From NCBI GenBank assembly GCA_002005505.1, contig KV908537.1, positions 204,359 to 268,358 on the forward strand: a DNA stretch of 64,000 nucleotides, given 5' to 3'. Both the position numbers and the translations under genes were made by a program. This document shows, one piece after another, positions 47,735 through 59,153 of the stretch (positions are counted from its first letter, which is position 1; every line of letters starts with the position of its first letter). Source of the stretch: Botryococcus braunii. Its lineage: Eukaryota > Chlorophyta > Trebouxiophyceae. A model generated the notes under the pieces. That model saw only the letters and a list, made by a program, of their open reading frames with translations, was not told the origin of the DNA and ran no database searches.

Positions 47735-50604
47735 TCACTCGCGTGAAACGACACCAAGTGTATTGCGATGAATCTTGAACAACACAGGGACGAGTGGTTT
47801 CGTAAAGATGTCCGCCACATTCTTCTGGGTGGGTACATACTTCACGTCCACGTCACCCTGAATGACAGCAGCACGTGCATGGTGAAATGCCACAGCAACA
47901 TGCTTGGTGTACTTGGAATTTACAAGATTCCGTAAATTCCGAACACACCCAGAGTTATCAATGAACAGAGGAGGTTTCCACACATCAACATGAATCTCCT
48001 CCAAGAAACCGCGAAGCCAAATGGCTTCTTTGACAGCATGACTAGCAGCTCGAAACTCTGATTCCACTGTTGATGTAGCAGTGGCACTTTGTTTCTTGCT
48101 GCCCCAAACAACTGACCCACCATAAACTTGGAACACGAAACCTGTAGTGGATGCTCGCATATCTAGATCACCCGCATAGTCGGCATCGACATAACCCTCA
48201 AGAGGAGATGTGCCCCCACCAAGCTGGAGTGCAAGATCCCGAGTGTCCTTCAAATACCGGACCACTCGAAGACCTTCTTGCATATGTGCAGTGGTAGGTG
48301 TGCCTCTATACCGTGAAAGAACCCCTACCGCATGAGCAATATCAGGACGTGTGGTATTAGCTAAATACAGAAGAGAGCCAATCAGCTCACAGTAACGATG
48401 CCCGGGTTCCAAAGCAACCCCAGCCCCATCAATGGGATTGGACTGAGTGGAGTGACTGGTGTGCACAAATGATTTACTCATGGGTGTGTCATAGGCCCGT
48501 GTGTCACCACTAAGTCCAAAACTGTCCACCAATGCATCTATCTTCAGCCCACTACTCATCCACATCAGCTTCCGCTCTCGATCTCGAACAATCTGACATC
48601 CCAGGAAATCCTTGACTTCCCCAAGATCATGAATAGAAAACTCTTTCCCTATAGTCTCCTTAAAGGCCAATACACGTGGGAGAGCCTTTGACATGATCAG
48701 CATGTCGTCTACAAAGAGAACCAAATACACAGGATCTTCCCCTGGAACATTTGACACATAGATTCCTGCATCTGACATGCATGCAGTAAATCCATGTTTA
48801 GCCAGTGTGGCATCAAGCGTATGATACCAGGCACGTGGAGCTTGTTTGAGGCCGTACAGAGCCTTACGCAAGCGACACACTTGGGGACCACCATTGTGAA
48901 ATCCTGGAGGTTGAGTAACGTAAACCTCTTCCTCCAGATCCCCATTCAAAAAGGCCGTTTTTATATCGAGCTGATGAATTTCCATATCCTCAGCAGCTGC
49001 CTTACACAGAAGAACACGTCGAGCCCCAAAGCTACTGGTGGGTGCGAAGACCTCGTCCACATCAATACCCTGAATTTGACGACATCCTTGTGCAACAAGA
49101 CGAGCTTTGTACCTTATAACATTACCATGGGCATCGACTTTAACAGAATAGATCCAGTGAACTGGGATGACTTTCTTTCCTCTGGGTCTTTCAGTGTACT
49201 CAAAGCACTCATGAGCATCGAGAGAGTTCTTCTCCTCGATCATGGCTTGTTCCCAAAACACCCACTGATCAGACATTCGTGCCTCACGATAGTTACTTGG
49301 TACAGGAATCTTGCTAAATCTCACTCCTGCAGGACTAGCAAGGCAAGCACGTAGAAAAGCAATACTGGCAGGTTCACTGGCATCCCCTCCTGAATCCGCC
49401 GTACGGAACACACATGAGGGCATCTCCCCACTGGGTTCTGCCCCATCTTGCTCATGCAAAATGTCTCTAACAATCCTGGCAGATCCTGCCCATGGATTAT
49501 CTGAGCTCTGCCTTGTGGCAGATGGCAGATTATCAAAGAATGCAACCTTGCCTCTGGATCTCATCTGACCCACTACTCTCCGTGCTTCCTGACTCCCGCT
49601 CTCATCTTCTCTCACAGCAGCAGCAGTTATCATCTCTTCATGTTCACATACCATCTCAGAATGGTCCACTGCGTCATGCACATTGCTAACTCGAAGTCGA
49701 GTTTCACGATCAGATTCACATTTTGCATTAACAAGCCTCCCTACAGCCTCATCACGTACATGCATAGTAACAGCATTGTCATCGCTACACTGATCAACAG
49801 CACTTGAATCACCCTCCACTGCAGAGTCAGTGTCAACTCCAGTACCCCTCCCAGTACATTCTGCTTCTCCTGCTTCCCCTACGTCTCCTGCTTCCCCTGG
49901 TTCCCTGGACGTTGTAATCCCCCCTTCTTCTGTACTGATGTCATCATGTACAGTGACGGTGGTAGGAGCTTCATCAGCAGCTTCGATCCCAGCCTGCTCT
50001 GTGATGTCACCAGACTTGGGTTGCTGTTTACGAGCATTTCGTTGCTGCAGACGCTCTGCACGTGTCAAAGCTCCAGGCTGCAGCTGGAAACGTGCCGTAC
50101 CACCAGGCCAGGGGAATGCGCCCGGGGTGCGTGAAGTTGGAGACTTGGCCAGTGGTACTGCCATGAGTCTCAGTCGGGCTATGGTGCGAATCCCTCCACT
50201 GGTGGTTGGTGCAGAGGTCCCATGCCTGGTAGCAGCATGCATGCGCCTGGGCACCTCACTGACTCCAGGTGATTGGCTTGAGGATGCTGGACGAGGCGCT
50301 GTAGAGCCAGGAGACGCCACTGGGGATGACGCGGCGGGGGCGCAGGGTGCAGTGAGGTTGGAGTGCCTAGTGCGCGCAGGGGGTGCACAAGGTGCGCGGG
50401 GTGCAGTGGGGTCTGGATGCAGTCGGGCAGTTTGAGGGCGAGCTGGGGAGGGTTCATCGTCCTCGCTACTGTTGTCCTCCATGGGAATTGTTGCCTCAGT
50501 GGATGCAGGGGTCTCCAATTCCACAGGATTCAGGTCCTGGTCCAGGCTGGGTCCCGGTTGAGGTGAGGCTGGGTCCGGATCCAGGCTAGATCCAGGCTGG
50601 GTTG
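47735..50604 (-). CDS. Family 3 linker, reverse transcriptase and RNase H (3' piece)
   Basis: One open frame containing a long linker (P/S/D-rich with RTRHSNL.. region, then ALTRAERLQQRNARKQQ), RT (GVRFSKIPVPSNYREARMS, VIPVHWIYSVK, KARLVAQGCRQIQG, LFVDDMLIMSKAL), and RNase H (VDADYAGDLDMRASTTGFV, VAVAFHHARAA, DIFTKPLVP). The active site reads FVDD rather than the YVDD of the other families. The frame is interrupted by copia family 4 at 50,605-50,609 and is in phase with the integrase frame at 57,846-58,700 once the insertion and one target duplication are subtracted. Confidence 0.92.
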
Positions 50605-50609
50605 CAGAT

Positions 50610-51488
50610 TGTTGAATGAATTGGTCAATACTGTACTTAGTGACATCCCCTGTCACATGCCATCAACAGCAGTGTAAACTATAGCCGTTATAGCCCTTTA
50701 TGAACGGTATAGATCATACTCGTACCTCAATGACATAACACGTGACTTGTACGATATGCGTTCTCAATAGACATTACGTATGGTAGTACTTTAGGATCCC
50801 TGCAGTCCGAGCCATCCCTGGGCAGCCCAGGAACGGCTCGGTACTTGTCCGAAGCATGTTGGTATCCTTGACCAACCTCTACTGTTGGAGAGTGCTGTGT
50901 GCTGTTCCTGGAAACGTTGTAGCGTGGACGGTTTTTCCCACAGGCTACGAAGTGACGCTGCCGTCGTGCCATCACTGCAGGTGTGTTTAGGATTCTCAAA
51001 GCCGTTCCAGATATGATTGTGCTCAAACATTCAGACCAGTTAGATATTACTGCTGTGTGCATTGATGAGAGTGCATGACGAGAGCGCACTGAATGTTTGA
51101 CCTCATTGAGACTTATGTTGACGTCCACCGTTGTGGCGGTAAGATAGTTTCACTGTACAAACATCACAAAGAGACCTTGCTGAGTTACTGATGAACTATT
51201 ATTGTATTCTAGTGACGTAAAGTAGACATCGCAAGGCCTCTTTGGTGCTGAACTCTGCTATCAGGCAAGGCGTAGTGTTACGTGGTCTTTAGCAAGAGTG
51301 AGAGCAGTTAAGATCATTTGTAAGACTTGTCCGAAGCATGTTGGTATCCTTGACCAACCTCTACTGTTGGAGAGTGCTGTGTGCTGTTCCTGGAAACGTT
51401 GTAGCGTGGACGGTTTTTCCCACAGGCTACGAAGTGACGCTGCCGTCGTGCCATCACTGCAGGTGACGCCGCAAGCAGAAATGCTTGA
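50610..51488 (+). repeat. Family 4 5' LTR
   Basis: 879 bp. Direct repeats of 141 bp at 50,843-50,983 and 51,325-51,465, 341 nt apart; the second ends 23 nt before the LTR end. The first copy ends CAG|GTGTGT, the second CAG|GTGACG. Confidence 0.96.
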
Positions 51489-51502
51489 GGTTATGGGCCC
51501 AC
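51489..51502 (+). other. Primer binding site of family 4
   Basis: GGTTATGGGCCCAC, directly after the LTR. Same half tRNA-iMet type as families 1 and 2. Confidence 0.9.
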
Positions 51503-51796
51503 GCTTTCCAAGCTGAGCTTGCAGTGACGCACGACAGATTTCCAGGGAGAAAAGGGGTTTCGGACCCCGCTTCGAGACTGCGAGCTTCACTGACGAGTGA
51601 GGTCTGGCCGTTCAAACATATCGAGCTAGTCACGTAAAATTATTCCTTCTGTAGTGCTGGAAGGAATTGTTGTACAGTAGCAACTGGGCTGGGAAAGCAG
51701 AAGTACTTCTGGGACTGATCAACTCAGTGTCAGAGCTAGGAAGAAGTGCTTCCAGGGGAAGTCATTTAAGGCTTGGAGTGAAGAACTGGCTTGATC

Positions 51797-54700
51797 ATGA
51801 AAACTAGAAGCAGACAAGTGATCATGAAAACGAGAAGTAAGCGCACTGCAACGGAGTCTGGATCAGCTGGGTCTGGCTCCTCCATCAGTGCATCACCCAG
51901 CCAGCCAGCAAACTCCACTGCGCAGAGTGGAGAGATGTGCATCGCAATGACGAAAACCGGTGGCGTCGTCACCACGAATGTCAAATGTCCAGTGACTCTG
52001 GACAGAGAGGGAGTGGAATTTCCACTCTGGGATCTGGCATATGTGGCAGCCTGTGGCCTCAAAAGGTGCAAGGCAGCCATTGAAGCTCCAATGCCAGACA
52101 CAGAGGAGAATGCAGCAGCGCTCCTAATGCTGATTGAGAGCGTCCCCAAGGCGTGGGGTGCCAAGCTGGCTGCAATGCAAGTGGCAGCCAATGCCTACCA
52201 GTGGGTTCGAGAGCGTTTTACTGGAGGGGCAGACCAGGAGGTAACAGCACGCTGGCTGGAGCTCCTACACACCAGCATGGGAGAGACAGAAACGTTGGAG
52301 GACTACTACAACAGGAAGGTGGCACTCTTCCATGCACTCAAGCGAAATGGGCACTCCATCATGGAGAGAGAAGCCAAGCTGGCAATCATCAAGGGCCTGC
52401 CAGAGGAAGCGAAGGAGACTGGGATGTTCTCCTCATCTGCTGGGAAGGATCTGGAGGGACTGTGGGAGATCATCTCCACCACAGCCAAGGGACTGGGCTT
52501 CAACGACCAGGTCCCCAGAGTCACCCCTGTGGCCAGGGCAGCCATCACACCAGCCTACTCCACCACACCAGGGACTGCAAGCCCACAGGAGACCCAAGCT
52601 GGAGGCCAGGGGGGCCAAGCTTCATCGACCAAGGTGGAGGGACGGGACCGGCGTGACAACAGGCGCTGCCGCTACTGCAACAAGCTAGGCCATTTTGAGA
52701 GGAACTGCCTCAAGAAGGAGGCGGACGAGAAGATGCAACAGAACCTGCAGCAAGTCATGGCTGCAATGGCCAATCTGCTTCCGCAATTCCAAAATCAAGC
52801 GTCGGCTGCAGTGGCTCGACCTCCGGAGGGCAGCGGGAACGGCAACAACTTTTTCCCCGGGGGATATCCACCACCCTCTGGTATGTCTGCCATGATTTCT
52901 CTGAATGTCTTAACACCAACACGCGTCATGCCAGAAGCGAGAAGTTTCCTGGTGGACAGTGGAGCCACCATCCACCTAGTCAATGATCTGTCCCTGCTAC
53001 ATTCCCCCACCCTGCACAGAAATCCCATTCCTTTGCATATGGCTACGTCAGATGCCACGGGACAGATAATTGCAACTGGTTCCCTGTGCTTGAGCAGTGC
53101 AGAACAGCAACCCCTGTGGCTTCACAATGTGCATTGTGTTCCTTCAGCTACAGCTAATCTGATTTCAGTGACAGCTGCTATACGTGATGGGGCTAGTTTT
53201 GTGACAGACAGTGTGGGAAGTTACACTGGTATGCGTGGCGCTCAAAACTGGTCTTGTTCAGTTGCACAGAGAAATGGCCTGTATTTCTTGCAGAAGGTCA
53301 GTCCAGTCAGAAACCCTGTCTCTGTGTTTGTTAACACAGCCAGAGCACCAGTCGCTCATGATTGCAGATTGAGAGCACTGTGGCACAGTAGACTGGGGCA
53401 CCCAGGGGAGGTTAATATGAGGCGACTGCAGTCTGAAGATTTGGTCCTGGGCATCCCTGTATCTCTCTCCCCTTGCGCAAACTGTCACTCTTCGTGTGAA
53501 GCGTGCATTCAAGGAAAGCACAGTCGTCCCCCTTTTGGAACCAGTTCCAGAGCAGCCACTGAGCCCCTTGAGAGAATTCATTTGGACACAGTTGGCCCCA
53601 TCTCCCCTACAGCTATTACTGGGGAGCGCTTCTTTGTCACGATTGTGGATGAGGCTACGCACTACGTCATAGCCCTGGCAGTAAAAACCAAGGATGCAAT
53701 CAGCAGTGCAGTCAGAGACCTCCTGATTTTTTGGCAGAGGCAGTTGAACCGCTCTGTTAAGTGCATTCGTACTGACAGGGGGACAGAATTCCTCAACAGT
53801 ACATTGAAGGGTTTCTGTACGCAGGAGGGAATTAAATTTGAGACCTCTGCAGCATACACGCCTCAGCAAAATGGCGTTGCTGAACGGATGAACCGAACAA
53901 TCAAGGAGAAGGCCAGAACACTCATGTTGCATGCAGCTGCCAAACAGTCACTCTGGAAGGAAGCAGTGGAGACAGCCTGCATCCTGTACAATATGGGACC
54001 TGTGACTGGACGTGACAAGACGCCTTATGAAGCCTTCCATGGGGTAAAGCCCGATGTATCCCTGCTCAGGACTTTTGGCTGTCTAGCACATGTGCACATA
54101 CCTGATCACCAAAGGGGAGTGTTTGAGTCTAAGACCTCCCCTGGTCTCTTCACAGGGTATTCCAGTGTGTCAAAGGCATATAGAATTTATATGGGAAACG
54201 GGATTTGGAAAGAAAGCAGAGATGTTACCTTTCTGGAGCACTTAAGGGGCGCAGACAGAGTGGGGCTTAGCACCATGTCTCCTGTGAGTCCAAATGCAGT
54301 CCAGCAGCCCTTTGCCTTGCCTTTTGTACAACAGGAGGGCCAGCAGTCCTTGGGTCAGTTGTCTTTTTGGGACTCAGATGATCCTGAGCCTCTCTGCAAC
54401 CGAGAGGTCAACGTGCAGCAGTCCGGACCTGACTCCCCCTGTGCAACCACCCCCTGTGCAACTACCCCATGTGCAATCAACCCCTGTGAGAATTCTGAGA
54501 CTACAAGTGTCAACGTGGACGGGGAGCCCACTTCCTCGGAGCTGAGCCATACGCAGTCCGGCCACAGCTGGTCCGTACTCGGACACATGGAGAACCTGGC
54601 GCGAGGAGGCGAGGAGACCAAGTCACACATGCAACGTTTGAATAATGTGCAAGAATGTGTTCGAATGGAAGTTGGGGCCATGGGTGTCCGAGGGCAAGAC

Positions 54701-56941
54701 GGGCTGACCCGGCAGCAACGGTATGATCAGAGAGTAGCAGCACGTGAGACTGCAGCTGAGGTCACTGTGGAACATGATGGAGATGTGAGTGATGGAGAGA
54801 ATAGGAGAATGTCAGAGGCCATTTGCCCAGGGGAAGCAACGGAAGCTCAGCCTAATGGACAGGACTTGGCCAGGCTGGAGGGCATGTCTGATCATGTAAG
54901 CGCTGAGAGTGAGGCAAGAGAGGTCAGTTTGGAGATTTCCAATCAGACACTTGATGGACAAAGGGAGTCTTCAGATGGCCAGGCTCTGCGTGCTTGTGAG
55001 GGACACACTGGGGAGTCACAGGTGTGTTGTGAGAGTACAAGCGTGGATGAGAGAGACACCACTGCAGGGTGTCGCACAGTGCCAGATTATGCTGCGCCTT
55101 TGAGTGATGAGTGCGTTTGGGACATGACGAGTGATGTAAGACCCAGATTGAGTGGAGCAGCATGTGAATCCTCCAAGGAGAGAAAGCTGCAGACACCTCC
55201 AGAGTGGGAGAGAGTCAGAGAGGTGTGTAACGCAGTAACCTCGAGCGAAAGAGTAGTGGAAGCACGTGCGTGTGAGCCTAGAGAGGATAGCCATGTTGTG
55301 CATGATCACAATCTGAATCCTGTAAAGGGTAAGATACCTGGGGTGAGGTGGTCCAAGGTGCCAATCCCTGGAAACCTCAGGGAGGCGCAAAGATCCCCTC
55401 AGTGGGAATTCTGGCGCCAGGCAATGCAAGAGGAGCAAGATTCTCTTGATGCGCACGAGGTGATGGAGTACGTTGAGAGACCCAGGGGACACAAGGTGAT
55501 CCCTGTGCATTGGATCTTCTCTGTGAAGACTGATGCACATGGGAACGTGTTGAGATTTAAGGCTCGGCTTGTAGCCCAGGGCTGTAGACAGATTCCTGGA
55601 GTTGATGTAGATGAGGTCTTTGCACCTACCAGTAGCTATGGGTCCAGGAGGACTTTGCTAGCAACTGCTGCAGCAAAGAACATGGAAATTCACCAGGTGG
55701 ATATAAAGACCGCCTTTTTGAATGGTGAATTAGAGGAGGAGGTGTATGTGACACAGCCTCCTGGATTTGATAATGGCAACCCCAACATTGTGTGCAGACT
55801 GCGTAAGGCCCTTTATGGCCTGAAGCAGGCTCCCAGGGCTTGGCACAAGACCCTGAATGAGAAGCTGCTGAGTATGGGATATGAAGTGTGTAAGAGCGAT
55901 GCGGGAGTTTACATAAAGAGACACGAGGATGGGGAGCTGTCATACATGCTTGTGTATGTTGATGATCTTTTGATTGTGGCAATGGGTGCGGAAGAGATAG
56001 AATGGGTGAAAAAGGAGCTGTTGGCAAGCTTCAAGATTCATGACCTTGGTGAAGTCAAGGACTTCTTGGGCTGCCAGATCCTGAGAGATAGAGAGAATCG
56101 GTGCTTATCACTGAGCTGCGTGCCTAAGATTGATGCACTGTGTGAGAAGTTTGGGGTGAGTGCTGAGTCACGTACAGTCGATACTCCCATGAGTAAAGAC
56201 TTTGTGATGTCTGGGATGCCGCAGGTTACAGTGGGTGAGACCAGCTTTGGGTCTGGGACTCCACTGCCTCCCGGGCATAGATATTGTGAGCTTGTTGGGT
56301 CTCTGTTGTATATTGCTAATACAACTCGACCTGATATAGCTCAGGCTGTGGGTGTTCTGTCCCGTTACCGGAACGCTCCCACCACTGCCCACATGAATGA
56401 GGGCTTGAGGGTATTGAGGTATCTTCAGTCTACTCGAGAGTGTGTCTTAGTGCTGGGAGGGAAAGGGCCTGTGTTAGAAGGTCATGTTGATGCAGATTAT
56501 GCTGGCGATATTGACAGCAGGCATTCTACCTCGGGATATGTGCTATCAGTGTTTGGCAGTGCTGTGGTCTGGGGTAGTAAGAAGCAACACTCAGTTGCTA
56601 CCTCCACTGTGGAGGCAGAATTCATGGCAACCAGTCTGGCTATTAAGGAGCTTAACTGGCTGCGTGGGTTCATGGAGGAAATCGGAACTCCTCCTTGGTC
56701 AGTGAAGCTATACTGTGACAATCAGGGGTGCATTGCTAACCTGAAAAACCCACTGTATAGCAAGTATACTAAGCACATTGCAGTGTGCTTCCACTTTGCA
56801 CGTGAAGCTATTGCAAAGGGGCAGGTTACACTCTGCTATGTGGAGTCTGCAAGGAACAAGGCAGACATGCTGACAAAGCCTCTCGCTCGCCCTGCCTTCC
56901 AGATGCACAGGCGAGGGTTTGGACTTGTGAAGATGACATAG
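51797..56941 (+). CDS. Family 4 copia gag-pol polyprotein
   Basis: I take the ATG at 51,797 as start; a second in-frame ATG follows 11 codons on within a small duplicated MKTRS motif. Gag occupies about 1-370 with the knuckle CRYCNKLGHFERNC near 290. The protease motif FLVDSGATIHLVND is near 385. The integrase zinc domain (LWHSRLGHPG...CEACIQGK) is near 525-575, with HLDTVGPISP (about 596), IRTDRGTEF (about 657) and PQQNGVAERMNRT (about 697). A linker at about 840-1,180 includes a PCATT tandem repeat. RT carries VIPVHWIFSVK, AQGCRQIPGVDVDEVF and YVDDLLIV (about 1,388), then RNase H with VDADYAGD (about 1,565) and ADMLTKPLAR. No frame break; all catalytic residues visible. It is the best candidate in the window for an active element. 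Confidence 0.96.
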   Translation: MKTRSRQVIMKTRSKRTATESGSAGSGSSISASPSQPANSTAQSGEMCIAMTKTGGVVTTNVKCPVTLDREGVEFPLWDLAYVAACGLKRCKAAIEAPMPDTEENAAALLMLIESVPKAWGAKLAAMQVAANAYQWVRERFTGGADQEVTARWLELLHTSMGETETLEDYYNRKVALFHALKRNGHSIMEREAKLAIIKGLPEEAKETGMFSSSAGKDLEGLWEIISTTAKGLGFNDQVPRVTPVARAAITPAYSTTPGTASPQETQAGGQGGQASSTKVEGRDRRDNRRCRYCNKLGHFERNCLKKEADEKMQQNLQQVMAAMANLLPQFQNQASAAVARPPEGSGNGNNFFPGGYPPPSGMSAMISLNVLTPTRVMPEARSFLVDSGATIHLVNDLSLLHSPTLHRNPIPLHMATSDATGQIIATGSLCLSSAEQQPLWLHNVHCVPSATANLISVTAAIRDGASFVTDSVGSYTGMRGAQNWSCSVAQRNGLYFLQKVSPVRNPVSVFVNTARAPVAHDCRLRALWHSRLGHPGEVNMRRLQSEDLVLGIPVSLSPCANCHSSCEACIQGKHSRPPFGTSSRAATEPLERIHLDTVGPISPTAITGERFFVTIVDEATHYVIALAVKTKDAISSAVRDLLIFWQRQLNRSVKCIRTDRGTEFLNSTLKGFCTQEGIKFETSAAYTPQQNGVAERMNRTIKEKARTLMLHAAAKQSLWKEAVETACILYNMGPVTGRDKTPYEAFHGVKPDVSLLRTFGCLAHVHIPDHQRGVFESKTSPGLFTGYSSVSKAYRIYMGNGIWKESRDVTFLEHLRGADRVGLSTMSPVSPNAVQQPFALPFVQQEGQQSLGQLSFWDSDDPEPLCNREVNVQQSGPDSPCATTPCATTPCAINPCENSETTSVNVDGEPTSSELSHTQSGHSWSVLGHMENLARGGEETKSHMQRLNNVQECVRMEVGAMGVRGQDGLTRQQRYDQRVAARETAAEVTVEHDGDVSDGENRRMSEAICPGEATEAQPNGQDLARLEGMSDHVSAESEAREVSLEISNQTLDGQRESSDGQALRACEGHTGESQVCCESTSVDERDTTAGCRTVPDYAAPLSDECVWDMTSDVRPRLSGAACESSKERKLQTPPEWERVREVCNAVTSSERVVEARACEPREDSHVVHDHNLNPVKGKIPGVRWSKVPIPGNLREAQRSPQWEFWRQAMQEEQDSLDAHEVMEYVERPRGHKVIPVHWIFSVKTDAHGNVLRFKARLVAQGCRQIPGVDVDEVFAPTSSYGSRRTLLATAAAKNMEIHQVDIKTAFLNGELEEEVYVTQPPGFDNGNPNIVCRLRKALYGLKQAPRAWHKTLNEKLLSMGYEVCKSDAGVYIKRHEDGELSYMLVYVDDLLIVAMGAEEIEWVKKELLASFKIHDLGEVKDFLGCQILRDRENRCLSLSCVPKIDALCEKFGVSAESRTVDTPMSKDFVMSGMPQVTVGETSFGSGTPLPPGHRYCELVGSLLYIANTTRPDIAQAVGVLSRYRNAPTTAHMNEGLRVLRYLQSTRECVLVLGGKGPVLEGHVDADYAGDIDSRHSTSGYVLSVFGSAVVWGSKKQHSVATSTVEAEFMATSLAIKELNWLRGFMEEIGTPPWSVKLYCDNQGCIANLKNPLYSKYTKHIAVCFHFAREAIAKGQVTLCYVESARNKADMLTKPLARPAFQMHRRGFGLVKMT

Positions 56942-56956
56942 GTGACAGGGTGCTGT

Positions 56957-56966
56957 CAAGGGGAAG
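56957..56966 (+). other. Polypurine tract of family 4
   Basis: CAAGGGGAAG immediately before the 3' LTR. Confidence 0.88.
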
Positions 56967-57845
56967 TGTTGAATGAATTGGTCAATACTGTACTTAGTGA
57001 CATCCCCTGTCACATGCCATCAACAGCAGTGTAAACTATAGCCGTTATAGCCCTTTATGAACGGTATAGATCATACTCGTACCTCAATGACATAACACGT
57101 GACTTGTACGATATGCGTTCTCAATAGACATTACGTATGGTAGTACTTTAGGATCCCTGCAGTCCGAGCCATCCCTGGGCAGCCCAGGAACGGCTCGGTA
57201 CTTGTCCGAAGCATGTTGGTATCCTTGACCAACCTCTACTGTTGGAGAGTGCTGTGTGCTGTTCCTGGAAACGTTGTAGCGTGGACGGTTTTTCCCACAG
57301 GCTACGAAGTGACGCTGCCGTCGTGCCATCACTGCAGGTGTGTTTAGGATTCTCAAAGCCGTTCCAGATATGATTGTGCTCAAACATTCAGACCAGTTAG
57401 ATATTACTGCTGTGTGCATTGATGAGAGTGCATGACGAGAGCGCACTGAATGTTTGACCTCATTGAGACTTATGTTGACGTCCACCGTTGTGGCGGTAAG
57501 ATAGTTTCACTGTACAAACATCACAAAGAGACCTTGCTGAGTTACTGATGAACTATTATTGTATTCTAGTGACGTAAAGTAGACATCGCAAGGCCTCTTT
57601 GGTGCTGAACTCTGCTATCAGGCAAGGCGTAGTGTTACGTGGTCTTTAGCAAGAGTGAGAGCAGTTAAGATCATTTGTAAGACTTGTCCGAAGCATGTTG
57701 GTATCCTTGACCAACCTCTACTGTTGGAGAGTGCTGTGTGCTGTTCCTGGAAACGTTGTAGCGTGGACGGTTTTTCCCACAGGCTACGAAGTGACGCTGC
57801 CGTCGTGCCATCACTGCAGGTGACGCCGCAAGCAGAAATGCTTGA
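56967..57845 (+). repeat. Family 4 3' LTR
   Basis: 879 bp. Internal repeats at 57,200-57,340 and 57,682-57,822. A 133-codon minus-strand frame recurs unchanged in both LTRs only because the LTRs are identical. Confidence 0.96.
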
Positions 57846-58700
57846 CAGATACAGGACCGGGCCCAGCAGCTTGCAGCCCAATGGCAGACGCACCACTCTG
57901 GCTCTCCACAAAATGTACACTCGGAGACACCACTGTCCTACCAGGCAGTCGGACCTTGTACCCCTTGGTGTGTGGACAGTATCCCACAAACATACCTGCC
58001 TCAGACTGTGCACCCAAAGATGACACCTGGTGTTTGGCATGTTTCACGTATGCCAAACAGCCCCACTTGCGCAAATGGGACAGATCAGGGACAGAGCCAG
58101 TGAACATTTCAAATGGGGTTTTCTCCTGACCAGAGACTGGCATCACATTATGTAAATATGCAGCAGTAAGCATTGCATCCACCCAAAGACTCTCATCTGC
58201 CTGAACACCCAACAGCAATGTTCTGGCCTTCTCTTTCAATGTTCGATTCATTCTCTCAGCAACTCCATTCTGCTGTGGAGTATACGCGGCAGAGGTCTCA
58301 GTGTGAATGCCATTCTCTGTACAGAACCCATGAAACGTTTTATTCAAGAACTCTGTGCCCCTGTCAGTCCTAACCGCCTTAACCTTGGATTCTGTCTGTC
58401 TCTCCCAGTATGTAATAGTGTCTGTCAAATGAGATGCAATGGTAGCCTTGCTAGTGACTGGTAACACTGAAACGAAATTAGACAACTCATCCACTACTGT
58501 GACAGAAAACTTTTCCCCTTCAACGCCAGGAGTTGACATGGCACCAACCGTATCCGCATGTATTCGATGCAGTACTCGAGGCGGCTCATGTGAACTTGGC
58601 TTGAAAGATGGTTTACACTGCTTTCCCCGAACACAAGGGTCACAGTGAGTATCGCACTTTGAACAAGGAAGAAGGGACACAGGTATCCCAGTACACAACT
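57846..58700 (-). CDS. Family 3 integrase (5' piece of the long minus-strand copy)
   Basis: Open frame reading CSKCDTHCDPCVRGKQ (zinc cysteines), HADTVGAMSTP, VRTDRGTEF, YTPQQNGVAERMNRT (complete DD-E triad), then FTGSVPDLSHLRKW and FVGYCPHTKGYK. Unlike the copy at 27,007-27,447 it has no deletion in the core. Its 5' part is cut at about 58,700, apparently by gypsy 2, so gag is not in the window. The frame continues in phase at 50,604. Confidence 0.9.
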
Positions 58701-58712
58701 CCTTTAACGAAG

Positions 58713-59153
58713 TGAGACGTGTAACTAAGATTTATAACAAGCTAAGCAAGGGTATCAGGCAAGGGTGACACCGAAGGTAGGAATCGAAGTTCCAATCCGT
58801 TACAAGTTCGCAGCCCTCCTCACGCAGGTCGTCCGAGTCTCCAAAGAACAATATATAATGAACAATGTAGAGAATGCTAGATGTCTCACTCGTAGCAGCA
58901 AAACCCAAAGACAATGATCGCCACCCGAGTTCCTAGTCCACCTATGCGCGGATCCCGCTACGTCGTCCCTCTACGAGATGCTCTCGCGAGCATAACGATA
59001 TGGATGACGAGAGGAGACCCACTAGGATATTACAGTCATTTTCCTACACACAAGGACAACGAGATCTACTCGTATCCCAAAGGGCACGAAGAAACATGAA
59101 CTACGCGCACATCCTACGTGAGACGCGTCGCGCTGACGCGGCACCTCACTACA
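58713..59153 (-). repeat. Gypsy 2 3' LTR (boundaries tentative)
   Basis: In sense the segment runs from TGTAGTGAGG, just after a GGGGGGGAG polypurine tract (59,154-59,167), to ...CACGTCTCA. About 12 nt between 58,701 and 58,712 are unassigned, so the left limit could be slightly different. The partner LTR lies outside the window. Confidence 0.5.

Larger units (their letters stand above)
50610..57845 (+). mobile_element. Copia family 4 element, intact and very recent
   Basis: 7,236 bp, LTRs of 879 bp each that I find identical wherever compared, and a 5-bp target duplication CAGAT (50,605-50,609 and 57,846-57,850). A single frame of about 1,715 codons is complete. The LTR begins TGTTG but ends CTTGA, not CA, as judged from the primer binding site on one side and the target duplication on the other. 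Confidence 0.97.

Noticed and set aside
50610..50656. Start of the family 3 RT frame at 50,656
   Set aside because: That ATG lies in the family 4 LTR; the real family 3 frame comes from 57,846 upward across the insertion.
50727..51128. 133-codon minus-strand frame conserved at 57,084-57,485
   Set aside because: The identity reflects the two identical family 4 LTRs; there is no domain, and it is antisense to the element.
53258..53932. 224-codon minus-strand frame within family 4
   Set aside because: Antisense shadow of the integrase region, with no recognised domain.
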